A stretch of DNA of 58,126 nucleotides from an uncultured Eubacteriales bacterium (GCA_958417225.1 CATZCM010000005.1:1-58126), one strand, 5' to 3'. Positions 26,901 to 36,318 are shown, numbered from the stretch's first letter. Notes: generated by a model from the sequence alone, not told the origin. Numbers and translations: made by a program.

Positions 26901-28016
26901 TTAAATAACACTAGATTTTCTAATATATATTGGATAAGTTCTGCATCCGGTCATTTTATTTTCCGCATGTATGATTACGTCCTTATCACAGATGGTATAA
27001 TTCAATTCACAGTTTTTTTCGATTATGGTGTCTTGCATTATGATACAGTTTGATATATGGGAATTTTCCCCGATTTTAACTCCACGAAACAAAACTGAAT
27101 TTTCAATACATCCTTCGATTTGACACCCTTCAGCTATGATACTGTTACTAACTGAAGATGATGGACCATATTTAGTAGGCATATCGTCTCGGACTTTGGT
27201 ATAAATTGGGTACTTCACATTAAAGAAGTGTTTACAAAACTCGGGATCAGTAAGTTTCATGTTTGCCTCAAAATATTTTTCCCGAGATGTGATAACACAT
27301 ATAGGTCCTGTGAATTCATATCCGAAGACTTTATATTTATTAAAATTATTTTGAATTAAATGACGTTTAAAATCAGTTTGATTTTTATTTCGGCATTCCA
27401 GTAGAAGTTGAAGTAATAGTTCTCTTTTCATAAAAATCATATTTAAACCGAAGTTGCACACACACGATGCATTTGGATCGACTACAACATTAGTTACCTT
27501 TTTTCGGGTATTCATCTCAATAATGAGTGCTTCTCCGAAATTTTGTGGGAATTCACCATGCTTATATACAATAGTCATATCTGCGCCCTTTTGTATATGT
27601 GAGTCGATCAACTTATTGTAATCTATATTACATACAACATCGCAGTCCGTTAGTAATATATAGTCCTCTTTAGAACTTGTAAGGAATCCGCTTATTGCAG
27701 TTAATGTTTCAATACGGCTGTTAAATTCCATGTGGCTATTTCCGAACGGAGGCAGTATAAATAGACCATCTCTTTTTCTTGAGAGCCCCCAGGCTTTACC
27801 TGAACCGAGGTGATCCATAAGGGACTGATAATTTTGTTTAGTTACTACGCCGATTTTTCGGATACCGGCGTTTACCATATTAGAAAGGGGAAAATCAATT
27901 AATCTATATTCCGCACCAAACGGAAGTGATCCCATAGTACGTTTAGCTGTTAGTTCTGGTATAGATTCTTCGTGTGTATTTGGGAAAATTATACTCATAA
28001 CGTTATTGCGCCGCAT
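26901..28016 (-). CDS. glgD: Glucose-1-phosphate adenylyltransferase, GlgD subunit
   Basis: Second, usually regulatory, subunit of ADP-glucose pyrophosphorylase in Firmicutes. 371 residues with the nucleotidyltransferase fold (RLIDFPLSNMVNAGIRKIG, SLMDHLGSG) and a C-terminal left-handed beta-helix of hexapeptides (SIIAEGCQIEGCIENSVLF). The N-terminal triphosphate loop is changed (no GGxGxRL), as normal for GlgD and consistent with low catalytic activity. The start overlaps glgC by 14 bases. Confidence 0.94.
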   Translation of the reverse strand: MRRNNVMSIIFPNTHEESIPELTAKRTMGSLPFGAEYRLIDFPLSNMVNAGIRKIGVVTKQNYQSLMDHLGSGKAWGLSRKRDGLFILPPFGNSHMEFNSRIETLTAISGFLTSSKEDYILLTDCDVVCNIDYNKLIDSHIQKGADMTIVYKHGEFPQNFGEALIIEMNTRKKVTNVVVDPNASCVCNFGLNMIFMKRELLLQLLLECRNKNQTDFKRHLIQNNFNKYKVFGYEFTGPICVITSREKYFEANMKLTDPEFCKHFFNVKYPIYTKVRDDMPTKYGPSSSVSNSIIAEGCQIEGCIENSVLFRGVKIGENSHISNCIIMQDTIIEKNCELNYTICDKDVIIHAENKMTGCRTYPIYIRKSSVI

Positions 28017-29289
28017 TTATTATCACCACGTTTTCATCTTTTATATTATCTTTTGGTTTAGGTAGAACACTTTTACTGATGATTTTTTCTTTTTTCATCA
28101 TAGCTTTTTCATTAAGAGGATAAATGCAATTTTTATCTATTTTAGTTTCATCTTCGATTACAGTTATACGCCACTTAGATTTGTCGATTACTTCTTCTGG
28201 TCTGTTACCGATTTGGGATTTTGCACAAATTGTAGTATTTTCGCCTATAATTGAGTAATTGACTGTAGCGTCGCTGTGGATGCATGAATTTGACATGATA
28301 ATGGAATCGCGGATGATAGCACCTTTTTCGATGTGTACGCCAGGAAACAATATAGAAGATTCTACAGTTCCGTATACACTGCATCCGTCGGAAATGAGTG
28401 AATTTTTTACAATAGCACCTTTGGCGATGTAGTGTGGGGTAAAGGATAAACTTCTTGAATAAATTTTCCATTTAACATCGCTTAAATCTAGTCTAGAACC
28501 GGGATTTAACAGATCCATGTTTGCTTCCCAAAGGCTATCTATTGTACCGACATCTTTCCAATACCCGTCAAATTGGTATGCAAAGAGACGTTCAGATGCA
28601 TTTAACATTGAAGGTATTATATTTTTACCGAAATCGTTATTTGATTTAGGATCAAGTTCATCTTTCAATAGGTATTCTTTCAACTTATTCGTATTAAAGA
28701 CGTATACACCCATAGACGCATTAAGGCTTTTGGGGTGTGTTGGTTTTTCCTCAAACTCGTATATTGATCCATCAGGGTTAATATTCATGATTCCGAATCT
28801 TTTGGCTTCATTTTTAGGTACACTTATCACAGCAATTGTACAAACGGATTTATTTTTTTTATGGAACTCTATCATTTTAGAGTAATCCATTTTATATATG
28901 TGATCTCCTGAAAGGATTACCACATATTCGGGATCGTATCTTTCAATGTACGCCATATTTTGGAGCACTGCATTTGCGGTACCTTTATACCAATCTGATT
29001 TACCTATTCGCTTGAAAGGTGGGAGGACTTGCACTCCGGAATCGGTACTATCAAGGTCCCAGGGTTTACCGTCGCCGATATATTCATTTAATATTAATGG
29101 TTGATACTGGGTTAATACTCCGACTGTTTCAATTCCGGAATTCACACAGTTAGAAAGAGTAAAATCTATTATCCGGTACTTACCTCCGAAGGGGACGGCT
29201 GGTTTTGCCAACTTTTTTGTGATAATACCGAGACGACTACCTTGCCCCCCCGCTAAGATCATTGCAACGACTTTTTGTTTTCTTGACAA
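28003..29289 (-). CDS. glgC: Glucose-1-phosphate adenylyltransferase, catalytic subunit GlgC
   Basis: Makes ADP-glucose from glucose-1-phosphate and ATP, the committed step of glycogen synthesis. 428 residues: nucleotide loop LAGGQGSRLGIITKKLAKPA, FGGKYRIIDFTLSNC, catalytic LSGDHIYKMDY, substrate-binding FEEKPTHP, then a beta-helix. The start codon is TTG, nine bases after AAGGAG; no in-frame ATG is available. It overlaps glgD, implying coupled translation of the heteromer. Confidence 0.95.
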   Translation of the reverse strand: MSRKQKVVAMILAGGQGSRLGIITKKLAKPAVPFGGKYRIIDFTLSNCVNSGIETVGVLTQYQPLILNEYIGDGKPWDLDSTDSGVQVLPPFKRIGKSDWYKGTANAVLQNMAYIERYDPEYVVILSGDHIYKMDYSKMIEFHKKNKSVCTIAVISVPKNEAKRFGIMNINPDGSIYEFEEKPTHPKSLNASMGVYVFNTNKLKEYLLKDELDPKSNNDFGKNIIPSMLNASERLFAYQFDGYWKDVGTIDSLWEANMDLLNPGSRLDLSDVKWKIYSRSLSFTPHYIAKGAIVKNSLISDGCSVYGTVESSILFPGVHIEKGAIIRDSIIMSNSCIHSDATVNYSIIGENTTICAKSQIGNRPEEVIDKSKWRITVIEDETKIDKNCIYPLNEKAMMKKEKIISKSVLPKPKDNIKDENVVIINAAQ

Positions 29290-29325
29290 TTCATCTCACT
29301 CCTTCTTAATTTTTGATTTAAAAAA

Positions 29326-31254
29326 TTAGTGTGTGTTGTGATTTTTATTGTGTGAATTTGCAGTAGTGCTTTTAGTTTTCCTTTTTTCGCTAAACTTTAG
29401 GTAAAGTGTAGATGTTGGAGCTAAATGTAATACAATAGAGTATTTATATCCGTGCATGCTAATTTTCTCTGAAGTGATTTTTTTTCTAACGGACTTATTT
29501 TTTCCACCGAATCGTATATCATTTGTATTTAGTATTTCGCGGTATGATCCAGCGTATGGTACTCCGATACGGTATTTATTTTGTTCGACATTTTGAAAAT
29601 TACAAACCGCTATAATTTCGTTTCCAGATAGATCTATTCTACGAAATGCAATTATGCTTTGCTTGTAATCATCGTGTGCAATCCATGAAAATCCTTCCCA
29701 AGAAAAATCACATTCCCAAAGTGGGCGAGTGTTGAGGTACAGGAAATTAAGTTCTCTAACGAAGTTTTGCATACATTTATGCATTGGGAAATCTAGTAAA
29801 TTCCAATCAAGTTCGCTGTTAAAATCCCATTCTTTAAACTGGGCGAATTCAGTTCCCATGAAAAGTAATTTTTTACCGGGATGGGCCATCATATATGCTA
29901 GAAATGCTCGCATTTGGGCAAATTTCTCTTCATATAGTCCTGGCATTTTGTTTATAAGGGAGCATTTACCGTGGACGACTTCATCGTGGGATATTGGAAG
30001 TATAAAATTTTCAGAAAATGCGTAAAAAAACGAAAATGTCAATTTATCATGATGATAAGTGCGATATAATGAATCGGTAGACATGTAGCTTAGCATATCA
30101 TTCATCCAACCCATATTCCATTTGTAGTTGAAACCAAGACCACCGGCGTAAGTTGGACCAGATACCATTGGCCAAGCAGTAGACTCTTCTGCGATCATTA
30201 ACACTGATGGGTGTTTATTGAATGCAACTTCATTTAAAGATCGGATAAAATCAATAGCCTCAAGGTTTTCTTTTCCGCCGTACTTATTTGGAATCCATTG
30301 CCCATCCTTTCTGTCATAGTCGAGATATAACATTGATGCCACAGCATCTACACGCAATCCATCGATATGGTATTTATCGAGCCAAAAGAGAGCGCTTGAA
30401 ATTAGAAAACTTTTTACTTCGTTTCGACCGTAATCGAAAACAAGCGTACCCCATTCACTGTGTTCACCCTTGCGAGGATCACTGTACTCATAGCAAGGTG
30501 TTCCATCAAATTTTGCAAGGCCATGTTCGTCTTTTGGGAAATGAGCAGGAACCCAATCAATTATTACTCCGATATTGGCTTGATGGCATTCATCCACAAA
30601 TTTCATAAAATCATGTGGAGCTCCGTATCTTGACGTAGGTGCAAAGTACCCTGTAACTTGATACCCCCAGGACCCATCAAACGGGTATTCACAAATTGGC
30701 ATTAATTCTATATGAGTGTAACCCATTTCTTTAACGTATGGTATCAGTTCTTTTGTAAGTTGATTATAAGAAAAAGAGTTTCCATCGGGGTATTTTTTCC
30801 ATGATGCGATGTGTAGTTCATATATGTTGAGAGGTTTATTGTAAGAAGTATTTTTTAATTTTTTTTGTATCCACTCGTTATCGCACCAAGTATATGAATC
30901 AATGTCATATATTTTTGAAGCCGTTTGAGGTCGAGTTTCTGCATGAAATGCGTATGGATCTGCTTTGAGTATTTCCTGTCCAGAAAAGGTTTGTACATTA
31001 TATTTATATTCTGAATATTCAGAAATATTTCTATAAATTAAACATTCCCATATTCCAGCGTCAGTAATTTTTTTCATGGGATTTTTTGATTTGTCCCATG
31101 AATTGAAACATCCGACTACAGATACATTTTTTGCAAGGGGCGCCCACACGCGAAAAACTGTGGCGTTCCTTTTATTTATTTTAATGTGATGAGCACCCAT
31201 GTATTCGTATGCAGCGTATTCTGTTCCGCTGTGAAACAAATCAAATCGGTTCAT
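29326..31254 (-). CDS. glgB: 1,4-alpha-glucan branching enzyme
   Basis: GH13 enzyme that introduces alpha-1,6 branches in glycogen. 642 residues: an N-terminal CBM48 beta-sandwich (about 1-120), the catalytic barrel with DGLRVDAVASMLYLDY (nucleophile Asp), AEESTAWP (acid Glu) and SHDEVVHGK (third carboxylate), and a C-terminal beta domain with a basic tail. TGGAGG precedes the ATG. First gene of the glg operon, behind the promoter at 31411-31439. Confidence 0.95.
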   Translation of the reverse strand: MNRFDLFHSGTEYAAYEYMGAHHIKINKRNATVFRVWAPLAKNVSVVGCFNSWDKSKNPMKKITDAGIWECLIYRNISEYSEYKYNVQTFSGQEILKADPYAFHAETRPQTASKIYDIDSYTWCDNEWIQKKLKNTSYNKPLNIYELHIASWKKYPDGNSFSYNQLTKELIPYVKEMGYTHIELMPICEYPFDGSWGYQVTGYFAPTSRYGAPHDFMKFVDECHQANIGVIIDWVPAHFPKDEHGLAKFDGTPCYEYSDPRKGEHSEWGTLVFDYGRNEVKSFLISSALFWLDKYHIDGLRVDAVASMLYLDYDRKDGQWIPNKYGGKENLEAIDFIRSLNEVAFNKHPSVLMIAEESTAWPMVSGPTYAGGLGFNYKWNMGWMNDMLSYMSTDSLYRTYHHDKLTFSFFYAFSENFILPISHDEVVHGKCSLINKMPGLYEEKFAQMRAFLAYMMAHPGKKLLFMGTEFAQFKEWDFNSELDWNLLDFPMHKCMQNFVRELNFLYLNTRPLWECDFSWEGFSWIAHDDYKQSIIAFRRIDLSGNEIIAVCNFQNVEQNKYRIGVPYAGSYREILNTNDIRFGGKNKSVRKKITSEKISMHGYKYSIVLHLAPTSTLYLKFSEKRKTKSTTANSHNKNHNTH

Positions 31255-31410
31255 GTATGGTCCTCCAGTTCAAATTTATTTGTGTATGACTTTTTGTTTT
31301 TATGAGCGAATCGATCAAATTAATGATTAGATATAAATCTGACAAAAAATAAAACTTATTATATTATTTGTATGATGTTGATTTATTATCTATTTGTACT
31401 GTTATGAAAT

Positions 31411-31439
31411 ATTTTATCATTTTTAAAAAAATATGTCAA
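31411..31439 (-). promoter_or_regulatory. Sigma-A promoter of glgB-glgC-glgD-glgA
   Basis: On the minus strand: perfect TTGACA (31439-31434), 17-base spacer, TAAAAT (31416-31411), about 157 bases before glgB, leaving a long AT-rich leader with no known riboswitch pattern. Confidence 0.7.
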
Positions 31440-31483
31440 TAAATTAAATTGTATTTGTTATAATTATTTCTGAATATATGAAA

Positions 31484-32119
31484 TTAGCTTATCTGTTTGT
31501 AGTCATTAAGGAAATGTTGAGCAAAATTGATATCAACTAAACTAAATGTATCTGAGTCTATAAATGTATTATACCCAACGATTTCAATTGCAATTTTATA
31601 TTCTTCATATGGAATGCAAATTATTTGTTGTTTTTGATTTTGTATAAGTTGAAATTTAAGATAATTTTTTTCTATACCATAAAAGTACAGTGAATAAAGG
31701 TTTTCTTTTGAAATATTGCGTGTTTCAAGGATGAGGATTTTAAGTAGATTAAGGGCAAAGTCAGATAATCCGATGTCAAAAATTGAAATTTTTTCTTTTA
31801 GATCGTCTATTGTATAGACAAGGCGTTTTGTGATATTTTTTATACTATGAAATTTTTTTTGAATATTTTCGTTACACGTAGTAGATGAGTACGGCAAATA
31901 ATAAATCATGTAATCTTGACGCATATCGTGATATAGAAATGGGTGAAGCAAATCTTGAGTTGATTTGCACAATGGACATTGTACCTTGAAAAATGTGTCA
32001 TTTAAAATCATTTGTTTAAATTCGGGATTATTGGTAGCATTTACATTGTGAAATATTCTGTATTCTACCTTGTTGTTGCACTGTGGACAAATTGTTTCTT
32101 TTAAAGAAGTTATATTCAT
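31484..32119 (-). CDS. CpXC-domain protein
   Basis: 211 residues. The N-terminal third has CPQCNNKVEYRIF and CPLCKSTQDLLHPFLYHD, the paired CPxC zinc-ribbon halves and the histidine-containing LxHPFLYHD typical of the CpXC (PF14353) family. The C-terminal part is helical and variable. The molecular role of CpXC proteins is unknown. AAGGATGTG precedes the ATG. It is separated from glgB by 229 bases containing the glg promoter, so it is not in that operon. Confidence 0.8.
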   Translation of the reverse strand: MNITSLKETICPQCNNKVEYRIFHNVNATNNPEFKQMILNDTFFKVQCPLCKSTQDLLHPFLYHDMRQDYMIYYLPYSSTTCNENIQKKFHSIKNITKRLVYTIDDLKEKISIFDIGLSDFALNLLKILILETRNISKENLYSLYFYGIEKNYLKFQLIQNQKQQIICIPYEEYKIAIEIVGYNTFIDSDTFSLVDINFAQHFLNDYKQIS

Positions 32120-32274
32120 AAAGTCACATCCTTTTATATAATATAAAATTATAACTCAAGTAGAACTGATGCTTTTGTCGAAGAAAGAGTCTTTGAATAT
32201 TTTTAAATTTATAACTTTTTTAAATTTTACAAAATAGATTTAGAATAATCAATTTATGTGCTTTAAAAATTGTT

Positions 32275-32303
32275 TTGACTAAATGCGATAAATATGTTAA
32301 AAT
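32275..32303 (+). promoter_or_regulatory. Sigma-A promoter of the ferredoxin gene
   Basis: TTGACT, 17-base spacer, TAAAAT, 33 bases before the GTG start. Confidence 0.75.
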
Positions 32304-32335
32304 GAATTTATAATAAGTGAAAGGGGTGTAGTATA

Positions 32336-32506
32336 GTGTCTTATAAGATTAATGAGAATTGCATATCATGCGGAGCATGTGCAGCAGAATGCCCAGTGGA
32401 AGCAATTTCTGAGGGTGATGAAAGATATGTGATTGATCCAGAAAAGTGCGTTGAATGTGGCGCATGTGCAGGGGTTTGTCCAGTATCTGCTCCAAACCAA
32501 GAATAA
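32336..32506 (+). CDS. 2[4Fe-4S] ferredoxin
   Basis: Small electron carrier of 56 residues. Two CxxCxxCxxxCP motifs (CISCGACAAECP and CVECGACAGVCP) bind two [4Fe-4S] clusters, the standard clostridial ferredoxin layout and length. The start is GTG, ten bases after AAGGGG. It has its own promoter and a terminator directly after. Partners cannot be told from the neighbourhood. Confidence 0.95.
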   Translation: MSYKINENCISCGACAAECPVEAISEGDERYVIDPEKCVECGACAGVCPVSAPNQE

Positions 32507-32511
32507 GGTAA

Positions 32512-32544
32512 AGTGGGGCGCTACTAACGTCCCACTATTTTTAG
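32512..32544 (+). terminator. Rho-independent terminator of the ferredoxin gene
   Basis: AGTGGGGCG pairs with CGTCCCACT (one G-T wobble) around a 7-base loop, followed by ATTTTTAG. The rsmI ribosome binding site (AGGTGG) follows at once, so rsmI may be reached by read-through. Confidence 0.82.
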
Positions 32545-32554
32545 GTGGTTTTGT

Positions 32555-33409
32555 ATGGACGGTAAGTTGATTTTAGTTGGGACTCCAATTGGAAATTTAT
32601 CTGATATATCCGAAAGAGCAATAGAAGCACTAAGAAATGCTGATTTTATAGCAGCAGAGGATACCCGGGTTACACTTAAACTTCTGAATCATTTTGGGAT
32701 AAAAAATAACATGATAAGTTATTATGAACATAACAAAAAAGAAAAAGGAAATGTTATTTTAAATAGAATTGTGAATGGAGAAACGTGTGTGCTGGTGTCT
32801 GATGCTGGGATGCCTGCAATTTCGGATCCGGGTGAAGACCTTGTACGTAAGTGCATTGATTCTGGAATTCAGGTTAGTGTAATTCCTGGTCCATGTGCGG
32901 CAATTTCAGCACTAGCAATTTCAGGGTTGGGAACGGGTAGATTTACATTTGAGGGTTTCCTTAGTATGAATAGAAAAAATAGGTCTCAACATTTGCAGTC
33001 ATTGGAGAGAGAAACTAGGACAATGATTTTTTATGAGGCCCCACATAAATTTAAACATACGCTGATGGATATGTTTGATGTTTTTGGGGACAGAAAAATC
33101 TCTATAGTTAGAGAAATTACAAAGATTCATGAGGAAGTTATACATACTAGTTTTAAGTCAGCGATTGAAAGATTTAATGAAGAGAATATCCGAGGGGAAA
33201 TTGTATTAATAGTGGAAGGGTATACATGTAATGAATCTGAGGATATAAAAAATTATTCTATTTCTGATGCAATCAAATTTGTAAAAAAATTTCAGAGCGA
33301 GGGTTTAAAGTACACAGATGCAGTGAAAAAAACTGCTAAACTTACAGGACTTAATAGAAGTTTGATTTATAAAAACGCACTTTATGTTGGTGAACAATAT
33401 GAAAAATGA
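32555..33409 (+). CDS. rsmI: 16S rRNA (cytidine-1402-2'-O)-methyltransferase
   Basis: SAM-dependent enzyme that 2'-O-methylates C1402 of 16S rRNA. 284 residues, tetrapyrrole-methylase fold: GTPIGNLSDIS, AAEDTRVTLKLL, SDAGMPAISDPG (SAM loop), IPGPCAAISALAISG and YEAPHK are the RsmI signatures. The ATG at 32555 has AGGTGG seven bases upstream. Its 3' end overlaps the next methyltransferase gene, suggesting one transcript for two RNA-modifying enzymes. Confidence 0.95.
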   Translation: MDGKLILVGTPIGNLSDISERAIEALRNADFIAAEDTRVTLKLLNHFGIKNNMISYYEHNKKEKGNVILNRIVNGETCVLVSDAGMPAISDPGEDLVRKCIDSGIQVSVIPGPCAAISALAISGLGTGRFTFEGFLSMNRKNRSQHLQSLERETRTMIFYEAPHKFKHTLMDMFDVFGDRKISIVREITKIHEEVIHTSFKSAIERFNEENIRGEIVLIVEGYTCNESEDIKNYSISDAIKFVKKFQSEGLKYTDAVKKTAKLTGLNRSLIYKNALYVGEQYEK

Positions 33410-34067
33410 AAAAATGGACAAGCTTAGTGAGAAAGTTTCGATTGTTTTTTCAGATGAGTTTAAGTTTAATTCGGATACATTTTGGCTTGCGAAGTTTTCG
33501 ATGCCAAAGTCAAAAGAAAAAATTGTAGCTGATCTTGGTTGTGGTTGCGGTGGGATATTGCTATGGTGGTATGCTAATGGATTTTTGGGGAAATCTTTCG
33601 CAGTTGACGTCCAACGAGAAGCGTGTGATCTTGTAATGAAAAGTGCAAAATTAAGTAACCTGGATGAAAAAATAAAAGTTATTTGTGATGATATAAAAAC
33701 TTTAAGAAAAATACCTAAAGGTAGTGTTGACCTTGTAGTGTGCAATCCTCCGTATTTTACATCGGGAAAGGTGAGTAGTAAAATTTTTCGTGCAACTGCT
33801 AGACATGAAGTAAGTACATCATTAAAAGAATTTATAAAATCGGCTAGCAAATTACTGAAAAGTACCGGAAGACTATGTATGTGTTATCGAGCAGACAAAC
33901 TTTGTGATATGTTAAATTTCATGCGAGAAGAGAACATTGAGCCCAAACGATTAAAGTTTATTGGATTGGATAATAATAAACCTATAAAATTTTTTATGGT
34001 AGAAGGTAAAAAAAATTCAAAACCTGATTTAAAGTGCTATTTTGAAAATTTATATTGCAGTAGTTAA
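33399..34067 (+). CDS. TrmN6-like N6-adenine methyltransferase (COG4123)
   Basis: About 222 residues with a Rossmann SAM site (VADLGCGCGGILLWW) and NPPYF, the catalytic motif of N6-adenine methyltransferases; overall like YabB/TrmN6, which methylates A37 of tRNA-Val. ATG at 33399 is chosen because GGTGA lies seven bases upstream; an earlier ATG at 33384 lacks a site. It overlaps rsmI. In Bacillus the yabB-rsmI order is reversed, but linkage is conserved. Target tRNA is inferred. Confidence 0.85.
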   Translation: MKNEKMDKLSEKVSIVFSDEFKFNSDTFWLAKFSMPKSKEKIVADLGCGCGGILLWWYANGFLGKSFAVDVQREACDLVMKSAKLSNLDEKIKVICDDIKTLRKIPKGSVDLVVCNPPYFTSGKVSSKIFRATARHEVSTSLKEFIKSASKLLKSTGRLCMCYRADKLCDMLNFMREENIEPKRLKFIGLDNNKPIKFFMVEGKKNSKPDLKCYFENLYCSS

Positions 34068-34097
34068 ACAATACAAAAAAAGTAAAGGGTGATTATT

Positions 34098-35549
34098 GTG
34101 TCTAAGGAAAATGCAGCGAAATTTTTTGTGGCAATTACAAAATCTCCTGTGTTGTTTGAAAAAATGCGGGAAATTTATAGCAGACATATGGGGGAATCAA
34201 ATGATCCAAGGATGGCGGTACAATTAGTAGAAAAGGAAATTATTCCGCTTGCGAAAAGTTTTCAGTTTGATTTTACTCCGGAAGAATTTATTCTTGTAAA
34301 TGATGAAATTGAGCTTTCTTCGGAAAAGGAAGTTTTAGATGATGATGTATTAGCAGATGTTGCTGGCGGTAAAAGTAATAAGGGTGTTGCAGTAGCCTTA
34401 TCAGCACTGGCGTTAGCACCACTTGCGATGACATCTGCTTCAGCGTTCGATGCTCCATCACATAGCTATACTACGGAAAGTGGCGTAGAGATTGCTCGTC
34501 AATTTAATGAAGATTATAAGAAATTCTTTACAGAAGACTTCAAGAAAAAACTTATAGACTTATGTAACCTGCCAGATAAAGATGAAAATGATGGACAGTA
34601 CTGTGCTCATTTTTATGAGCCTAATACGGGGTTGAATTTCAAGGGAACAAGCGATACAGCGCTTTCAAGGCTTAAAATCCACTATGCAAGTGCAGTAGTT
34701 TTATATAAAGAAGGCAATTTTGAAAAAGCATATGAAGAACTTGCAAGAGCATTACATTATCTTGAGGATTTAAATACACCAGTGCATACGCATAACAAAT
34801 CAATTATAACGGCTGCGCTTGATGCGCCAGATCATCAAAAGTTTGAGGCATATTGCGACAAGATCCGAAGAGAAATGACAGTTGATAAAGTCAAAATTTC
34901 AGATGCAGATCTCGAAGCTAATAAGTATATGAGTATTACAGATTTAGGTGAAAGTTGTGCTGCTGTAGCAAATAAAAATTATGGGAAAATAGATGGAAAA
35001 GGTAAGTATAGTAAAAATGTTGATAAAGTTGCTAAGGAAACGATTATGAATGCCCAAATAGCTGTAGCAAAAGCTCTTGATATGTTTTATCGAGATGTTG
35101 TAAATGTACCTAATTATGAAGTTTTTAGATTTGAAGTCAATAATTTATCTGATGGTTATGTTGCAGAACGAAGATATAGCGCTACAGATGAAGTTAAAGT
35201 AGGTAACGAATATGTAAAATGTGTATTTGTAACCTTAAATATAAAAAAAGGTACCAAAGTTGTGACAACTTCTTTGTTTCGAGTTGATTTTAAGTATGAT
35301 AAAGCAGGAAAGGTTGTAGTTACGGATAAGTCAATTGTGTCCGGAAAACTTGATAGTATTGTGCAAATTAGAAATAAGAGTGTATATGTAAAAAAGCTCG
35401 AAGATAAAGTGAATGTGAGTGTATTAGTGAGCTTGCTTGAACAGAAAGATTTCCTTTGTACACTTTTGGGGTTAAATTGGTTTTCGGTAAAAATTTTTGA
35501 AACCCCACTGGCCATAAGTTGCGACTCAAATGGAGACATTTCGTTTTAA
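34098..35549 (+). CDS. Zinc-dependent phospholipase C with an N-terminal Nif11-like double-glycine leader
   Basis: Residues 1-91 (from the GTG at 34098, seven bases after AAAGGGTG) look like a Nif11-type leader: SKENAAKFFVAITKSPVLF at the start and VLADVAGG at the end. Residues 96-117 form a hydrophobic stretch ending SASA-FDAP, a signal-peptide-like second export element. From about 120 the protein matches zinc-dependent phospholipase C/alpha-toxin: HSYT, YCAHFYEPNTG, HYLEDLNTPVHTHNKS with the metal His and Asp ligands. The C-terminal 130 residues are beta-rich and could be a membrane-binding domain. It would cleave phospholipid head groups outside the cell. It lies 30 bases after the methyltransferase gene and converges on an ECF gene with a four-base overlap. 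Confidence 0.82.
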   Translation: MSKENAAKFFVAITKSPVLFEKMREIYSRHMGESNDPRMAVQLVEKEIIPLAKSFQFDFTPEEFILVNDEIELSSEKEVLDDDVLADVAGGKSNKGVAVALSALALAPLAMTSASAFDAPSHSYTTESGVEIARQFNEDYKKFFTEDFKKKLIDLCNLPDKDENDGQYCAHFYEPNTGLNFKGTSDTALSRLKIHYASAVVLYKEGNFEKAYEELARALHYLEDLNTPVHTHNKSIITAALDAPDHQKFEAYCDKIRREMTVDKVKISDADLEANKYMSITDLGESCAAVANKNYGKIDGKGKYSKNVDKVAKETIMNAQIAVAKALDMFYRDVVNVPNYEVFRFEVNNLSDGYVAERRYSATDEVKVGNEYVKCVFVTLNIKKGTKVVTTSLFRVDFKYDKAGKVVVTDKSIVSGKLDSIVQIRNKSVYVKKLEDKVNVSVLVSLLEQKDFLCTLLGLNWFSVKIFETPLAISCDSNGDISF

Positions 35550-36088
35550 TGCTTAATATTTGAAATTGTATGTTGAATTATTTTAAATAGAGTAACTGCT
35601 ATTATAACTGCAAAAAATGCATTTATAAGTACTGCACACAAGCTTTTTATCATTATTATTAAGCTTGTGTGAATTTCTATGTTTAGCAAAAGTGCGTTTT
35701 TTATAAAGTTTTTACTAATGTATAATATTATATAAATAAGTGATGCTATAGTGGAAGCTAATATAATTCTTAAAGTATTATGGGGATTTCTTTTGGCTAT
35801 TAGAGCACATACAAATCCCATTATAAATTTGAATATAAATGTAAATGGTGCACTAGTTATGTACATTGGATTGAGTAAGTCAAATAAAAGGGATCCGATG
35901 CCGGAAGCAAGACCACCATTTATAGGACCAAGAAGTAGTGCTGACAATAAACAGAAAGCGTTTCCAAAATGTATCATAGTACTATATGATCCTATTGGAA
36001 TGAATATTTTTACGGACGTTCCTATAAGGACTAGTGCAGACATCATACCAGTAAGGCAGATTTTAAATGTTTTATTTTTTTTTTGCAT
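35546..36088 (-). CDS. ECF transporter S component (PF07155-like)
   Basis: Substrate-binding membrane subunit of an energy-coupling-factor vitamin or metabolite importer. Six hydrophobic helices in 180 residues; the first part (FKICLTGMMSALVLIGT...HFGNAFCLLSALLLGPINGGLASGIGS) is the typical S-component pattern of PF07155. The vitamin cannot be told. ATG at 36088 is chosen over the ATG at 36154 because AGGT lies about ten bases upstream and homology starts there. The shared energising EcfA/EcfT subunits are not in the window. Upstream lie its own promoter and the small-RNA array. Confidence 0.82.
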   Translation of the reverse strand: MQKKNKTFKICLTGMMSALVLIGTSVKIFIPIGSYSTMIHFGNAFCLLSALLLGPINGGLASGIGSLLFDLLNPMYITSAPFTFIFKFIMGFVCALIAKRNPHNTLRIILASTIASLIYIILYISKNFIKNALLLNIEIHTSLIIMIKSLCAVLINAFFAVIIAVTLFKIIQHTISNIKH

Positions 36089-36125
36089 GATATAAGTACC
36101 TCGCAATGAATTTATTAGTTTGTTT

Positions 36126-36154
36126 ATTATATTATGTAAATTTAAGTTGTGCAA
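36126..36154 (-). promoter_or_regulatory. Promoter of the ECF S-component gene
   Basis: On the minus strand TTGCAC (36154-36149), 17-base spacer, TATAAT (36131-36126). It lies between the last array terminator and the gene, so the gene does not need the upstream array promoters. Confidence 0.65.
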
Positions 36155-36163
36155 TTAAGATAT

Positions 36164-36252
36164 GCAAAAAGGGAAGGGACTCTTTCGAGTCCCTAATATT
36201 ATAAGAAAAATATTAAAAATTCAAAGGTAATAAAACATAAAAAAATTACTAC
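36164..36252 (-). ncRNA. Candidate small RNA A (promoter-terminator unit)
   Basis: On the minus strand TTGACT (36287-36282), 17 bases, TATAAT (36264-36259) would start transcription near 36252. A terminator follows about 60 bases later: an 8-base stem AGGGACTC / GAGTCCCT closing a GAAA loop (36194-36175), then a T run. The product would be about 88 bases with no open frame. Unit A differs in body sequence from B-D but keeps promoter, operator-like site and terminator design. Confidence 0.65.
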
Positions 36253-36301
36253 ATGCTTATTATAATATGAATTTTAAAAGAAGTCAAGAGAAAAGTAGGC
36301 T

Positions 36302-36318
36302 TGTGAATTTATATCGCA
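36302..36318. promoter_or_regulatory. Operator-like inverted repeat upstream of unit A
   Basis: TGTGA-N7-TCGCA, 14 bases upstream of the unit A -35 box. It is a one-mismatch version of the sites before units B and C. Confidence 0.45.

Noticed and set aside
36088..36260. preQ1 or other riboswitch controlling the ECF gene
   Set aside because: The leader lacks any conserved aptamer core I know, and the gene has its own promoter after the terminator.
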